NCBI GenBank assembly: GCA_035571835.1
Contig: DATNBU010000001.1
Location: 62,001 to 126,000, forward strand
From: Candidatus Limnocylindrales bacterium
GTDB lineage: Bacteria; Desulfobacterota; Binatia; UBA1149; CAITLU01
DNA: 64,000 nucleotides
Reading direction: 5' to 3'
Each line of letters begins with the position of its first letter. Positions within the stretch are counted from its first letter, which is position 1. Below, piece by piece: positions 34,389 to 42,462 of the stretch. The translations under genes and the position numbers were made by a program. Under the pieces are notes generated by a model. That model had not been told where the DNA came from. It was given only the letters and a program-made list of their open reading frames with translations, and ran no database searches.

Positions 34389-34862
34389 CTACTTCGCCGC
34401 CGGAAGATCGTTCCAGATATCGCGGTGGAGCTTCCACGTTCCGTCGGATTGCCGCTTCCAGACCACGAGGTACTTGGCCCTCGCCGACGTGTCCGGCTTG
34501 CCTTGCGCTCGTACGACGAGCTCCACCGTTCCGGTTTCGAACGCGATGTCGCCACTGCGCTCCACGTCCGTCGTCGTGAGCTTCGCGCTCGCGACGCCAC
34601 TTTCATGCGTCTTCTTCCAGAACTGTCCGATCGCGAGGTTGCCGCGCACGATCTCCTCGCCGGGCGGGAACAGGAACGCATCGGCAGTGTACATGGCGGA
34701 GAGGGCTGTGCCGTCTCCGCGAGCAAAAACTTCGCTGAACTTCGCATTGGCGGCCTCGATGGCCGTGCGCGCTTCGGCCGCTGGGTCTTCGGCGGCGGGT
34801 CCCGGTACGGGCGACGAGGCAATGATGCACAGCACAGAAACGATCGCGGCGATGAGCTTCAT
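34389..34862 (-). CDS. Secreted SnoaL-like/DUF4440 protein
   Basis: AAGGAG before the ATG at 34862 gives 157 residues. A signal peptide (MKLIAAIVSVLCIIASSPVPGPAA) precedes an NTF2-like domain: AIEAANAKFSEVFARGDGTALSAMYTADAFLFPPG, then WKKTHESGVASAKL, and an end of VVWKRQSDGTWKLHRDIWN. This is the DUF4440/SnoaL-like form found in small ketosteroid-isomerase-fold proteins. The ligand is unknown. It is downstream of the membrane protein at 34999 on the same strand. Confidence 0.82.
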   Translation of the reverse strand: MKLIAAIVSVLCIIASSPVPGPAAEDPAAEARTAIEAANAKFSEVFARGDGTALSAMYTADAFLFPPGEEIVRGNLAIGQFWKKTHESGVASAKLTTTDVERSGDIAFETGTVELVVRAQGKPDTSARAKYLVVWKRQSDGTWKLHRDIWNDLPAAK

Positions 34863-34998
34863 CGGATTCTCCTTTTCTGCCAACCGCGCGAGCGCGCCGT
34901 TGCGAGGGAAATCCTGTATCGGAAAAGTTCGATTGGGAAGCCGTGCTGGCCTTCCAGCAGGGCATTCGGATCCTGATTCGCAACCTGGTTGCGCCAGA

Positions 34999-35688
34999 TC
35001 ATCCATCTGAGGACGAACCGTGCGGACCCGGACGGTGAACTCCCGACACGGCGCCCCATAGCCCGAAACTCAACATCCAGGCAATGACAAGCCCGGCGCC
35101 CAGCCGCAGGTTCATCGCGCCACCCGGCTCCGTGAAACCGGTCATTCCAAAAATCGTGATGGTTTCGATCGCCTGTTCGACGATACAGACCGCACCGAGA
35201 ATTCCGATCCATCTCGGGATCGTCTCTTTGTTTCCGAGCGCGAGCATCGTAACCGGCAGCATCATGGTGGTGGTGAAGCCGGTCAGTATCGGTCCGAAGA
35301 ACAGCGAAATATCGTGCACGGTGCGGGCCGTCGCCGGCTGCAGCTGGTCGGCGTGCAGCGCCAGGCCTCCCATGACCATCGCGGGAATCACCGCGGTCAC
35401 AAAGAGGCCGATCGCGCCAAGAAAATACATATCCCGGTACGACGTCGGCAGAAGAAGCCGCAGACGTGCGAACATGAAGGCACCCGGTGGAATCCCCACC
35501 GTCAGCATCCACAGCGCCCAGCGCACGTGATCGCCGCTGCTACGGTACCAGGAGAGAACCTCTTCCCCGGTGGCGGCTGCAGTCGGAGCGTCAGCGATCA
35601 GTCCTCCACTGATGACAGTCAGCGTGATCGAAAGGACTACGGCAGCGGCAAGCACGATTGAATCCGAATGGCCTGTCGTCTTCTTCAT
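34999..35688 (-). CDS. Integral membrane protein, DUF4386-like
   Basis: This 229-residue protein has six hydrophobic segments spread along its length and short loops containing GGLIADAP, WALWMLTVGIPPGAFMFARL and FGPILTGFTTT. The order resembles small six-helix integral membrane proteins annotated DUF4386-like, but the match is only by eye. There is no enzyme motif. It lies between the hydrolase-cyclase and SnoaL-like genes on one strand, with gaps of 125-136 bases. Confidence 0.6.
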   Translation of the reverse strand: MKKTTGHSDSIVLAAAVVLSITLTVISGGLIADAPTAAATGEEVLSWYRSSGDHVRWALWMLTVGIPPGAFMFARLRLLLPTSYRDMYFLGAIGLFVTAVIPAMVMGGLALHADQLQPATARTVHDISLFFGPILTGFTTTMMLPVTMLALGNKETIPRWIGILGAVCIVEQAIETITIFGMTGFTEPGGAMNLRLGAGLVIAWMLSFGLWGAVSGVHRPGPHGSSSDG

Positions 35689-35813
35689 GCGTGTTCCTGT
35701 TGACCGACGCTCACGCCGTCTGACGCGATCGGCCAGTGCGGCGGCGGATGACCGGCAGCGTGGCCACGGCCGGGATGTCGAGCGGTTTCAATCCATTCCG
35801 CGAGCCGGAGTTG

Positions 35814-37184
35814 CTACCAAAGGAACTCCCAGATGCGGACAGGTTCCTTGAAACCGGCAAGCACCGGCTGGCCGAGCTCGGCAAAGAGAAAATCCTTGCC
35901 TCCCACCAGCTGCCGCACGACGTCCGCCACGACCACCTGGCCCCCCTCAGCCTGATCGGCAACTCTTGCGGCAAGAATCACGGCGCTTCCGAACAGGTCG
36001 TCGCCCTCGGCGATGGGTTCACCCGCGTTGATTCCGATGCGGATACGAAGTGGTTCGTCGTTCGTTTCCGCGCCGGCGGCCACGGCTCGCTGCAACGCCG
36101 CCGCGAAATGGAGCGCGAGCGTCGCAGCAGGAAACGAAGCCATGAAGCCGTCGCCGAGCGCCTTCAGTTCCGTCCCCCCGTGGGCCCGCAGTGCATCCCT
36201 GGTCATCCGGTCGTAGACCCGCAGAACCTCGCGCCCACGTTCATCGCCCAGGCGCTGCATCATCGCGGTGTGGCCGGCAACGTCCGTGAACACCACGGTG
36301 CGAAAAGCACCGGTCGCTGCTGCCGCGACCGGAGCAGCAGACGAAGCGTGCACGGTGCCCCCGAGGAATTCCTCGACGGCGCGAACAGTGTCATCGCTGT
36401 CCCGAATCGACACGAGTCGGGCATCACCGAGGCCGGCCATGAGATTGCGAGCGAGGTCGGCGCGAAAGACGTGCGAGGCGCTAGCCGATATGCAAACCAG
36501 CACCGGCGCCGCGATGTCGGGCAGAAGCGGCGTCAGATCGACATCCTTCGACGCCTCCTTCCACGCGACGAAATCCTCCTGACCCAGGCAAACGCGCATG
36601 TGCGCGGCGCCTATTCGCGCGCTCTCCGTCCATCCGAATCGCCAGAGTGCCATGGCATCTGTTCCGAGCTGCCAGTCCGCCCTCGCGAGCTCGTCCACGG
36701 CCTTCAGACGCGGCGTGTCCCACGCTCCGGAACCGCGAATCCAGGCATCGGTCAACACCAGGTGCGAAACGCGTTGCGGATTACGGGCCGCAAACGTGAT
36801 GGCCACGAGCCCGGCCGACGAGGAGGCCTCGATGGCGAAGCGCTCGAACCCGACGCGATCGGCAACTGCCGCGACGTCCAGGATGCACGCATCGAGTGAA
36901 CAGTCGGCGACGTCACGATCGGAGAGCCCGCTGCGTCGCAGATCGATCCGCACCACCCGCCGGTTGCGTGCAAACTGTTCGAGCTCCGCCCGATCGAACA
37001 GGTTCGAAGGGAGCCGCCACTCGGCCTCGACATGGCTGACCAGCTCCGGCCGAAGCACGACGAGCGGAACGCCGTCACCTTCGCCAAAAGTGGAGTAGGC
37101 AATTCGGACGCCATCGGTTGTCGTGGCGTACTGGATACGGGGAGTCACCGGACTCCCATATCCCAACGAATGACGGCGTTCCAT
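35814..37184 (-). CDS. Alpha/beta-hydrolase fused to class III nucleotide cyclase
   Basis: With the ATG at 37184 the product is about 456 residues; a GTG closer to TPRIQYATT is an alternative. The N-terminal alpha/beta-hydrolase (about 20-270) has FAIEASSSAGLVA in place of the usual GxSxG, so the nucleophile elbow looks altered. The C-terminal cyclase domain (about 290-440) keeps both metal aspartates (FTDVAG and ALGDGF) and the ELKALGD lysine. The transition-state Asn position reads Ile in AVILAARV. It may make cAMP or be regulatory; activity is uncertain. Confidence 0.8.
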   Translation of the reverse strand: MERRHSLGYGSPVTPRIQYATTTDGVRIAYSTFGEGDGVPLVVLRPELVSHVEAEWRLPSNLFDRAELEQFARNRRVVRIDLRRSGLSDRDVADCSLDACILDVAAVADRVGFERFAIEASSSAGLVAITFAARNPQRVSHLVLTDAWIRGSGAWDTPRLKAVDELARADWQLGTDAMALWRFGWTESARIGAAHMRVCLGQEDFVAWKEASKDVDLTPLLPDIAAPVLVCISASASHVFRADLARNLMAGLGDARLVSIRDSDDTVRAVEEFLGGTVHASSAAPVAAAATGAFRTVVFTDVAGHTAMMQRLGDERGREVLRVYDRMTRDALRAHGGTELKALGDGFMASFPAATLALHFAAALQRAVAAGAETNDEPLRIRIGINAGEPIAEGDDLFGSAVILAARVADQAEGGQVVVADVVRQLVGGKDFLFAELGQPVLAGFKEPVRIWEFLW

Positions 37185-37244
37185 GCCGCGTCGAGCGGCA
37201 CATCGCACGCTTCAACGCGCGCATCGAGAAAGAAGACTGCTAGT

Positions 37245-37371
37245 GACCCTTATTACTCCGAGTTGGAACCAGCTTTTCGGCTGGCTTCGAGAACTGGACG
37301 CGGTGCGATCTTCGGCGACCGCTCAAAGCACGAGGTCATCGGCCGTCAGGCCGGTATCCCGTAGAATCTGA
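37245..37371 (+). other. Short open frame encoding a SWNQLFGWLRELD peptide
   Basis: From GTG at 37245 the frame is open to TGA at 37371 and begins TLITPSWNQLFGWLRELDAVR. It then overlaps the antisense end of hicA. The NQLxxWLRE segment matches those at 912-992 and 1714-1803. There is no good ribosome binding site. It is probably a remnant or conserved element rather than a confirmed gene. Confidence 0.25.
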
Positions 37372-37543
37372 CGGAGAGTCCCCGCCCAAGCGTCTTGCCG
37401 GAGTGAACCGGCACAGTCGTACGACGTCGATCGGCATGCCGGAGAATCAGGTGGCTGCCGCTCTGTCGAACGGGCTCGAAACCGTAACGATGGAGGATTG
37501 CGAGTAGTTCCCTGGCCGTGATGGCAGGGAGGTGCGGACTCAT
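37323..37543 (-). pseudogene. hicA: hicA toxin gene, frameshifted
   Basis: The N-terminal part (from ATG 37543) reads SPHLPAITARELLAILHRYGF, then RQSGSHLILRHADRRRTTVPVHSGKTLGRG, the HicA double-stranded RNA-binding-like toxin with its catalytic His in GSH. After GRG the frame runs into nonsense and stops. The expected end, GTLRQILRDTGLTADDLVL, is intact one base out of frame, ending at 37323. Restoring one base in the run GGGCGGGGACTC near 37378-37390 would rebuild a normal HicA. The ATG overlaps the hicB stop (ATGA). Either the toxin is inactivated or a G-run was miscalled. Confidence 0.8.
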
Positions 37544-37761
37544 ACCGCGACTCGCACCTTTGTCGCACCAACTTCGTCGTAGATCGGCTCAGCTGTGTCG
37601 ATGCGATCCTGCACGTGCAGGCGAATCGCGTCGGCGATCAGCGCGCGAGCTTCCTCCTCCGTCTCCCCTTCCGTGTAGCAGCCCTGAAGCCCGGGGCAGA
37701 TGGCGAGGTATCGGCCGTCTTCATCGCGCTCGATCACGACGGTGAACTCGTACTCGGTCAT
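37540..37761 (-). CDS. hicB: HicB-family antitoxin
   Basis: The ATG at 37761 gives 73 residues: MTEYEFTVVIERDEDGRYLAICPGLQGCYTEG, then ETEEEARALIADAIRLHV. This is the partial RNase-H fold of HicB/UPF0150 antitoxins. It is the first gene of the pair and overlaps hicA by 4 bases. There is no C-terminal DNA-binding domain, which is common in this short form. With hicA frameshifted, its target may be missing. Confidence 0.88.
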   Translation of the reverse strand: MTEYEFTVVIERDEDGRYLAICPGLQGCYTEGETEEEARALIADAIRLHVQDRIDTAEPIYDEVGATKVRVAV

Positions 37762-37835
37762 GAGAGCACCGTAGCAGGAGTCCGAGCAGCGGCACAACCC
37801 GCCCCGAGGAAGCTATGACAACGCAGGAATGATGG

Positions 37836-37907
37836 TGACCCCAACCGGAATCGAACCGGTGTTTTCGACGTGAGAGGCCGACGTCCTAACCGCTAGACGA
37901 TGGGGCC
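37836..37907 (-). tRNA. tRNA-Glu (CTC)
   Basis: The reverse strand has acceptor GGCCCCA/TGGGGTC, anticodon loop CTCTCAC (anticodon CTC), T arm CCGGTTCGATTCCGG, and discriminator A. CCA follows directly in the genome (37835-37833), unlike the other two tRNA genes here. Confidence 0.95.
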
Positions 37908-37921
37908 GCGGTGAGCAGAGG

Positions 37922-37950
37922 CTTCTAGATGGCGCTGCGCCGAGGGTCAA
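37922..37950 (-). promoter_or_regulatory. Sigma70-type promoter of tRNA-Glu(CTC)
   Basis: Reading leftwards, TTGACC (37950-37945) and TAGAAG (37927-37922) are exactly 17 bases apart. This puts the start about 7 bases before the tRNA. Confidence 0.5.
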
Positions 37951-37970
37951 CCTGACGCGGTCGCCGTCAT

Positions 37971-39113
37971 CTACCTCCCGAGAATCTGCCGCGCGATGAT
38001 TTCCTTCATGATCTCCGACGATCCCGCGAGAATCCGGTTGATGCGCTCGTCCTGGTACATGCGGCAGATCGGATACTCGTCCATGTAGCCGGCCCCGCCG
38101 TGGAGTTGCAGGCACACATCGACGGTGCGGCCGGCAAGCTCGCTCGAGTACAGCTTGATGCGCGCCGCGTCTTCGGACGTGAGCTGACCTTCGTTGTGCA
38201 CCTGAACGGCGCGATCGACGTACGTCTGCGCGATATCGATCTCGGCATCGAGCTCGGCGAGCTTGAATCGCGTGTTCTGGAACTTGCTGAGCGGCTTTCC
38301 GAAAACCTTGCGCTGGCTGACGAAGTCCTTGGTTACATGCATCGCCATCTGCGCGCCGACGACGTTCCCGACCGCCGCGATCAGGCGCTCTTCGGCCAGT
38401 CCCTGCATCAGCATCAAGAATCCGCCTTCGGGCGGACCAAGCACGTGCTCGGCCGGAATGCGTACATTCTCGAAGAACAGCTCGGCTGTGTCCTGCGCCT
38501 TCATTCCCATCTTGGCAAGATTGCGGCCGCGCTCGAAGCCCGGCATTCCGCGCTCGACGAGAAACAGTCCCATCGCGTGCGTCGCATTCGGATCGGTTTT
38601 GGCGGCGACGATGACGACATCCGAAAGTATGCCGTTCGAGATGTAGGTCTTCTGCCCGTTGAGGATCCAGTCGTCGCCGTCACGAACCGCAGTTGCTTTC
38701 ATGCCGGCAAGGTCGCTCCCGGCATCCGGTTCGGTCATCGCGATCGCCAGGATCGACTCACCGGTAGCGAAGCGCGGCAGGAAGCGCGCCTTCTGCTCTT
38801 CGGTCCCGAAGTTGCCTATGTACGGCGCGACGAGCCGGCTGTGCAGCGTGCTGAAGAAGCACGGATCGCCGTACCACGCGTTCTCCTCGATCAGGATCTG
38901 CTCGTAACGGAAATCCGGAAGCCCGAGGCCGCCGTATTTCTCATCGGCCCAGATCAGCAGCAGCCCGGCCTGACCGGCCTTCTCGAACGCCTCGCGGTCG
39001 ACGATGCCGGCCTCGCGCCAGCGCTCGCTGTGCGGCCGTATCTCGCGCTTGAAGAACTCGCGCGCGGACTGACGGAACATTTCCTGCTCTTCGGTAAACG
39101 GTAGGCGCTGCAT
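37971..39113 (-). CDS. Acyl-CoA dehydrogenase, long-chain/IVD-like
   Basis: The ATG at 39113 (GAGGGG upstream) gives 380 residues. FAD/substrate motifs are AMTEPDAGSDLAGMKATA, WILNGQKTYISNG and QLHGGAGYMDEYP. The end reads RILAGSSEIMKEIIARQILGR. At the usual catalytic Glu position before GSSE there is Ala. A Glu is present in AEERLIAA on helix G, as in long-chain and isovaleryl-CoA dehydrogenases. It oxidises acyl-CoA with an ETF acceptor; chain preference is unknown. Confidence 0.9.
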   Translation of the reverse strand: MQRLPFTEEQEMFRQSAREFFKREIRPHSERWREAGIVDREAFEKAGQAGLLLIWADEKYGGLGLPDFRYEQILIEENAWYGDPCFFSTLHSRLVAPYIGNFGTEEQKARFLPRFATGESILAIAMTEPDAGSDLAGMKATAVRDGDDWILNGQKTYISNGILSDVVIVAAKTDPNATHAMGLFLVERGMPGFERGRNLAKMGMKAQDTAELFFENVRIPAEHVLGPPEGGFLMLMQGLAEERLIAAVGNVVGAQMAMHVTKDFVSQRKVFGKPLSKFQNTRFKLAELDAEIDIAQTYVDRAVQVHNEGQLTSEDAARIKLYSSELAGRTVDVCLQLHGGAGYMDEYPICRMYQDERINRILAGSSEIMKEIIARQILGR

Positions 39114-39281
39114 GGTCCCCTCTGTGGTCGTCGCCGGCTGTCCGTGACGACGGCCGGGCCGTGTAGCACGATCTTGCAACAAATGCGCAACGCGGCCCCA
39201 GGAGGTGCAGCGAAAGACATGGAGGAAAGAAGGCAGCGAAAGGTCCAGCGAAGGACGGGAGCTTCGCGATCACCGGATCCG

Positions 39282-40616
39282 CTACTGGATGTACCCGAGC
39301 GACCTCAGCTGCTCGAGCCGTTCGTCCTCGCCGGGTGTTTCAGTCTCCGGCAGGTTGCGGGTCTTCGCCCAGCCTTTCGGCGTGTGCGTCGGCACGGTGC
39401 GGATCGGATGCCGCGCGAGGAACTCGGCGGTGATCAGCGACGTCAGCGCCCTGCCCTTCATGTCGCTCGCGACCTCGATGCCGAGCAGCGCGAGCACCGT
39501 CGGAGCAACGTCGAAGACCGATCCGAGCGAATCGAGGTCCTTCTCGCGAACCGATTGCGGCGAGCCTGCCGACTTCGCCCGCGCGATGTCCGGCCCCGCG
39601 ATCACGAGCAGCGCTTCGCTCTGACCGTGTACGCCGGTGCGCAAAGGCTTGTCGGGACTTTCCGCAAAATCGCGCTTGCGGTTGCCCGCTCCCATCCCGT
39701 GGTCGCTCATGATGATCACGTTCGCGTCCGGCGGAGCGCTCGCGAGAATCTTGCCGATGCGCTGGTCCGTGTACCGGTAGTAGTCCCTCAGGATCGATCC
39801 GTACGCCGCCACGCTCTCGGCAGATGGCGGATGCTTGTAATCGTCCGGGTACGCCCAGCGCCAGAAGCGATGCCCAAGCACGTCGGTTCCACCGAAGTAC
39901 AGCATCAGAAGATCGGGGTTCGGCTCGCGGCGAAGCGTTTCTTCGGCGACGCGTTCGTAGATTGCATCCGCGCGGATTGCCCATCGGCTCTGCTTCCATA
40001 GCGGCGTCACGGCGGGATCGTCGTCGGGAGGAATTTTCGGGACGATACCCCGCACGATGTCGTCGAAATGCTTCTCCACGTCCGCGGCCATCGCGAGGAT
40101 CGGCCCGTTGAGCTCGGGCGGATGAATCTGATGATCGAGCCCCTGCACGAGCTGGCCCTTGAGGATGCCGTCGGCTTCGCGCACGAGCTGCATCGACGTG
40201 TTGGCCTGGGCGACCATGATCCCGCGGATCGGCTCGACCGGATACGTCATCCACCATCCGATGAGCTGCGACGTGAGGCCGTGATCGGTGGCGATGTTCC
40301 AGAGCGCCTTGGTCCTCCGGTCCCGGTTCGTGAACAGCTTGTTCTTCGAGTGGATGAAGCCGCGGATGCCGTGCTCCGACGGCGCAACTCCGGTCGCGAC
40401 CGACGTCCAGATGGCCGGCGACATGCTCGGATGCAGCGTCGTCAGCCGCCCGTAGCTTCCTCGCGACATCTGCTGCGCGAGATTCGGCATCTCTCCCTTG
40501 CGGATCAGCTCGAGCACGAGCCTCCATTCGAGCCCGTCGATGCCGAGCACGACGACCGGCCGCGGCTCGTGCCGCCCGGCCGGCGTGCAGGAGCCGACGC
40601 CGGCGACAACGACCAT
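39282..40616 (-). CDS. Alkaline-phosphatase-superfamily phosphodiesterase-like lipoprotein
   Basis: The start is taken at ATG 40616 because AGGTGA lies 5 bases upstream; the frame stays open to 40763. The N-terminus MVVVAGVGSC holds a lipobox. Motifs are VVVLGIDGLEW (metal Asp), SMSPAIWTSVATGVAPSEHGI (nucleophile Thr/Ser region), GGTDVLGHRFW, IMSDHGMG, and a late GVHG with VAPTVLALLGI. This fits type I phosphodiesterase/nucleotide pyrophosphatase relatives. It may act on phosphate esters of lipids or glycans. It is divergent from a GT-C glycosyltransferase. Confidence 0.75.
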   Translation of the reverse strand: MVVVAGVGSCTPAGRHEPRPVVVLGIDGLEWRLVLELIRKGEMPNLAQQMSRGSYGRLTTLHPSMSPAIWTSVATGVAPSEHGIRGFIHSKNKLFTNRDRRTKALWNIATDHGLTSQLIGWWMTYPVEPIRGIMVAQANTSMQLVREADGILKGQLVQGLDHQIHPPELNGPILAMAADVEKHFDDIVRGIVPKIPPDDDPAVTPLWKQSRWAIRADAIYERVAEETLRREPNPDLLMLYFGGTDVLGHRFWRWAYPDDYKHPPSAESVAAYGSILRDYYRYTDQRIGKILASAPPDANVIIMSDHGMGAGNRKRDFAESPDKPLRTGVHGQSEALLVIAGPDIARAKSAGSPQSVREKDLDSLGSVFDVAPTVLALLGIEVASDMKGRALTSLITAEFLARHPIRTVPTHTPKGWAKTRNLPETETPGEDERLEQLRSLGYIQ

Positions 40617-40804
40617 AAGGATCACCTTCGCGACGGCAGAGCCCCACGACCACGAACGGCGAGCGGAGCACGATCCGCACGCGCTCCACCAAAAGCGGCG
40701 AGCGGAGCGCGGTCGCACAGGATCGCGGCTGGAGAGATGCGTGTTCAACGTGTAGGGATTCATACCGGTCTGCGGCGTCCGTTCCAGCGGCCGCGGAGAA
40801 CAAC

Positions 40805-42358
40805 GTGTCGAGCAACCGTATTCGAACAGGCCTGCGCTCGGCAGATTTCTGGTACCCGGTCTTTTTCTTCGCGATCGGCATCCTCGCCTGCTGGAAGCTC
40901 AATCCGGGTCGGGCTCCGATCCAGCAGGACGATCAGGTCTACTTCTACATCTCCGAGCGTGCCGCCTCGGGGATTGCGCCGCACATCTCGGAGTTCGACC
41001 CGAAGAACGCGCTCAGCATGATGGTGAACGCGGTGTTCATCTGGTTCGGACGGCACATCGGAGCCGACGACCTGATGGCGGCGCGAACCGCCTCGATTCT
41101 CGCGGTCGGGTTCTGCAGCGCGCTGCTCTGGATCTGCGCACGCCGGATCGGCGGGACCCGGGCAATGGCCCACATGGCCGCGGTGTTTCCGCTGCTCTTC
41201 GTCGATTTCCTTACGCTCGCCGTTGCCGGCGCGCAGCCGAAGATCTTCCTCGTGCTTGCAATCCTGGTCTGGCTCTACGCGGCGACGACGCGGCGACCGT
41301 TCTTTCTCGGAGCGGCCGCGACGTGCTGTTTTCTCGTCTGGCAGCCGGCGCTGCTGATGGTCGCGATCTCGCCGGTTGCCATGTTTGCCGCAGGCGAGCG
41401 GCGTGTCGCAAACCTCGCGCGCGTCATCGCCGGAATTCTGGTTCCGATGATCTTCTATGAGGCCTATTTCTGGTGGCACGGCGCGCTCGACGAGCAGATC
41501 TACCAGAGCCTCGTGTTCGCGGCCGTGCACCACAAATCCCGGCCGAATCCTGCTTGGGTCTTCCGCAGTCTGTTTGGCCTCGGCGATTCCAATCCGGTGC
41601 GCCAGCTCGGGCTGTTCGTATTCTGCTTTGCACTGTTCGCTGCGCCGGTGGCGCTCGTGGCCATGCGACGTCGCGCGTGGACCTGGCTCGCAGGTCGTTA
41701 CGACAGGATCTGCCTCATCCTTGGAGCGTATGCGACGACCGGGTTCTGTTTCATCGACTACCAGGGTTATCCGGACCGGTACTTCGTGCTGCCGTTCATC
41801 GCGATCGTCAGTGCGATCGTCGCCGGCGCGGTGCTGTCTTGGGCCGTCGGGCAGTGGTCGTCAAGAATTCCTTTGCGCGCGCCGGCCGCGATGCCGGCGT
41901 CGCTGGCGAAACACGCCGTCCCGATCGTGATCGTCATGGCAATGCTGCTCGCGATACCCTTCAAGCCGTACGAGAGGCGAAGCCTCCAGGACCAGCGTAA
42001 AGCTGCAGCGTACGTCGGCGACCTTCTTCGCCGTCACAAGACGGTCTATGTGGTGAGCGCCCTGCATCTGCTGGCGATGAACCGCACCAGCAACTTCAAC
42101 TACTACGGCTTCTATCCGGTACGCATTCGCGCGTATCTCGCCGAACGTGTGAAAAAAGAAGGCCCGCTGCTGCCGCTGAGGGACGGCCGCCTTCCGGACG
42201 TGCTGCTGCAGTCGCGGATGGAGTTCGGTCCGAACCGGCGCTGGATCGAGCGCTACTACCGCCCGGAGAAAGCCTCGGTGCTGCGCAGGCAGAACATCTC
42301 GATGATGGTTCTGCGCGACGACGTAAGCCCTCCGCCGGCGACGGCAAAAGCGTTCTGA
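40805..42358 (+). CDS. GT-C-type membrane glycosyltransferase-like protein
   Basis: The GTG at 40805 with GGAG 6 bases upstream gives 517 residues. About ten hydrophobic segments follow an N-terminal loop with acidic QQDDQVYFY, the position of the catalytic acidic motif in ArnT/PMT-like enzymes. A soluble C-terminal region of about 120 residues (FKPYERRSLQ...) completes the usual layout. It likely transfers a sugar from a polyprenyl-phosphate donor on the periplasmic side. Exact donor and acceptor are unknown. Confidence 0.65.
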   Translation: MSSNRIRTGLRSADFWYPVFFFAIGILACWKLNPGRAPIQQDDQVYFYISERAASGIAPHISEFDPKNALSMMVNAVFIWFGRHIGADDLMAARTASILAVGFCSALLWICARRIGGTRAMAHMAAVFPLLFVDFLTLAVAGAQPKIFLVLAILVWLYAATTRRPFFLGAAATCCFLVWQPALLMVAISPVAMFAAGERRVANLARVIAGILVPMIFYEAYFWWHGALDEQIYQSLVFAAVHHKSRPNPAWVFRSLFGLGDSNPVRQLGLFVFCFALFAAPVALVAMRRRAWTWLAGRYDRICLILGAYATTGFCFIDYQGYPDRYFVLPFIAIVSAIVAGAVLSWAVGQWSSRIPLRAPAAMPASLAKHAVPIVIVMAMLLAIPFKPYERRSLQDQRKAAAYVGDLLRRHKTVYVVSALHLLAMNRTSNFNYYGFYPVRIRAYLAERVKKEGPLLPLRDGRLPDVLLQSRMEFGPNRRWIERYYRPEKASVLRRQNISMMVLRDDVSPPPATAKAF

Positions 42359-42462
42359 CGCTCACCCCGCGATTCCGCCCGCCAGCCGGCTCGGGTCGCC
42401 GGAGCGACTGACAACCCGATCGGTTCGTGCGATATCGCGAACATCCCACCAAGGAGCGCACG

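Noticed and set aside
40617-40763. N-terminal extension of the phosphodiesterase-like protein
   Set aside because: The extension is Arg/Ser/Trp-rich with a repeated GGCGAGCGGAGC-type sequence, while ATG 40616 has an AGGTGA site and a lipobox close behind.
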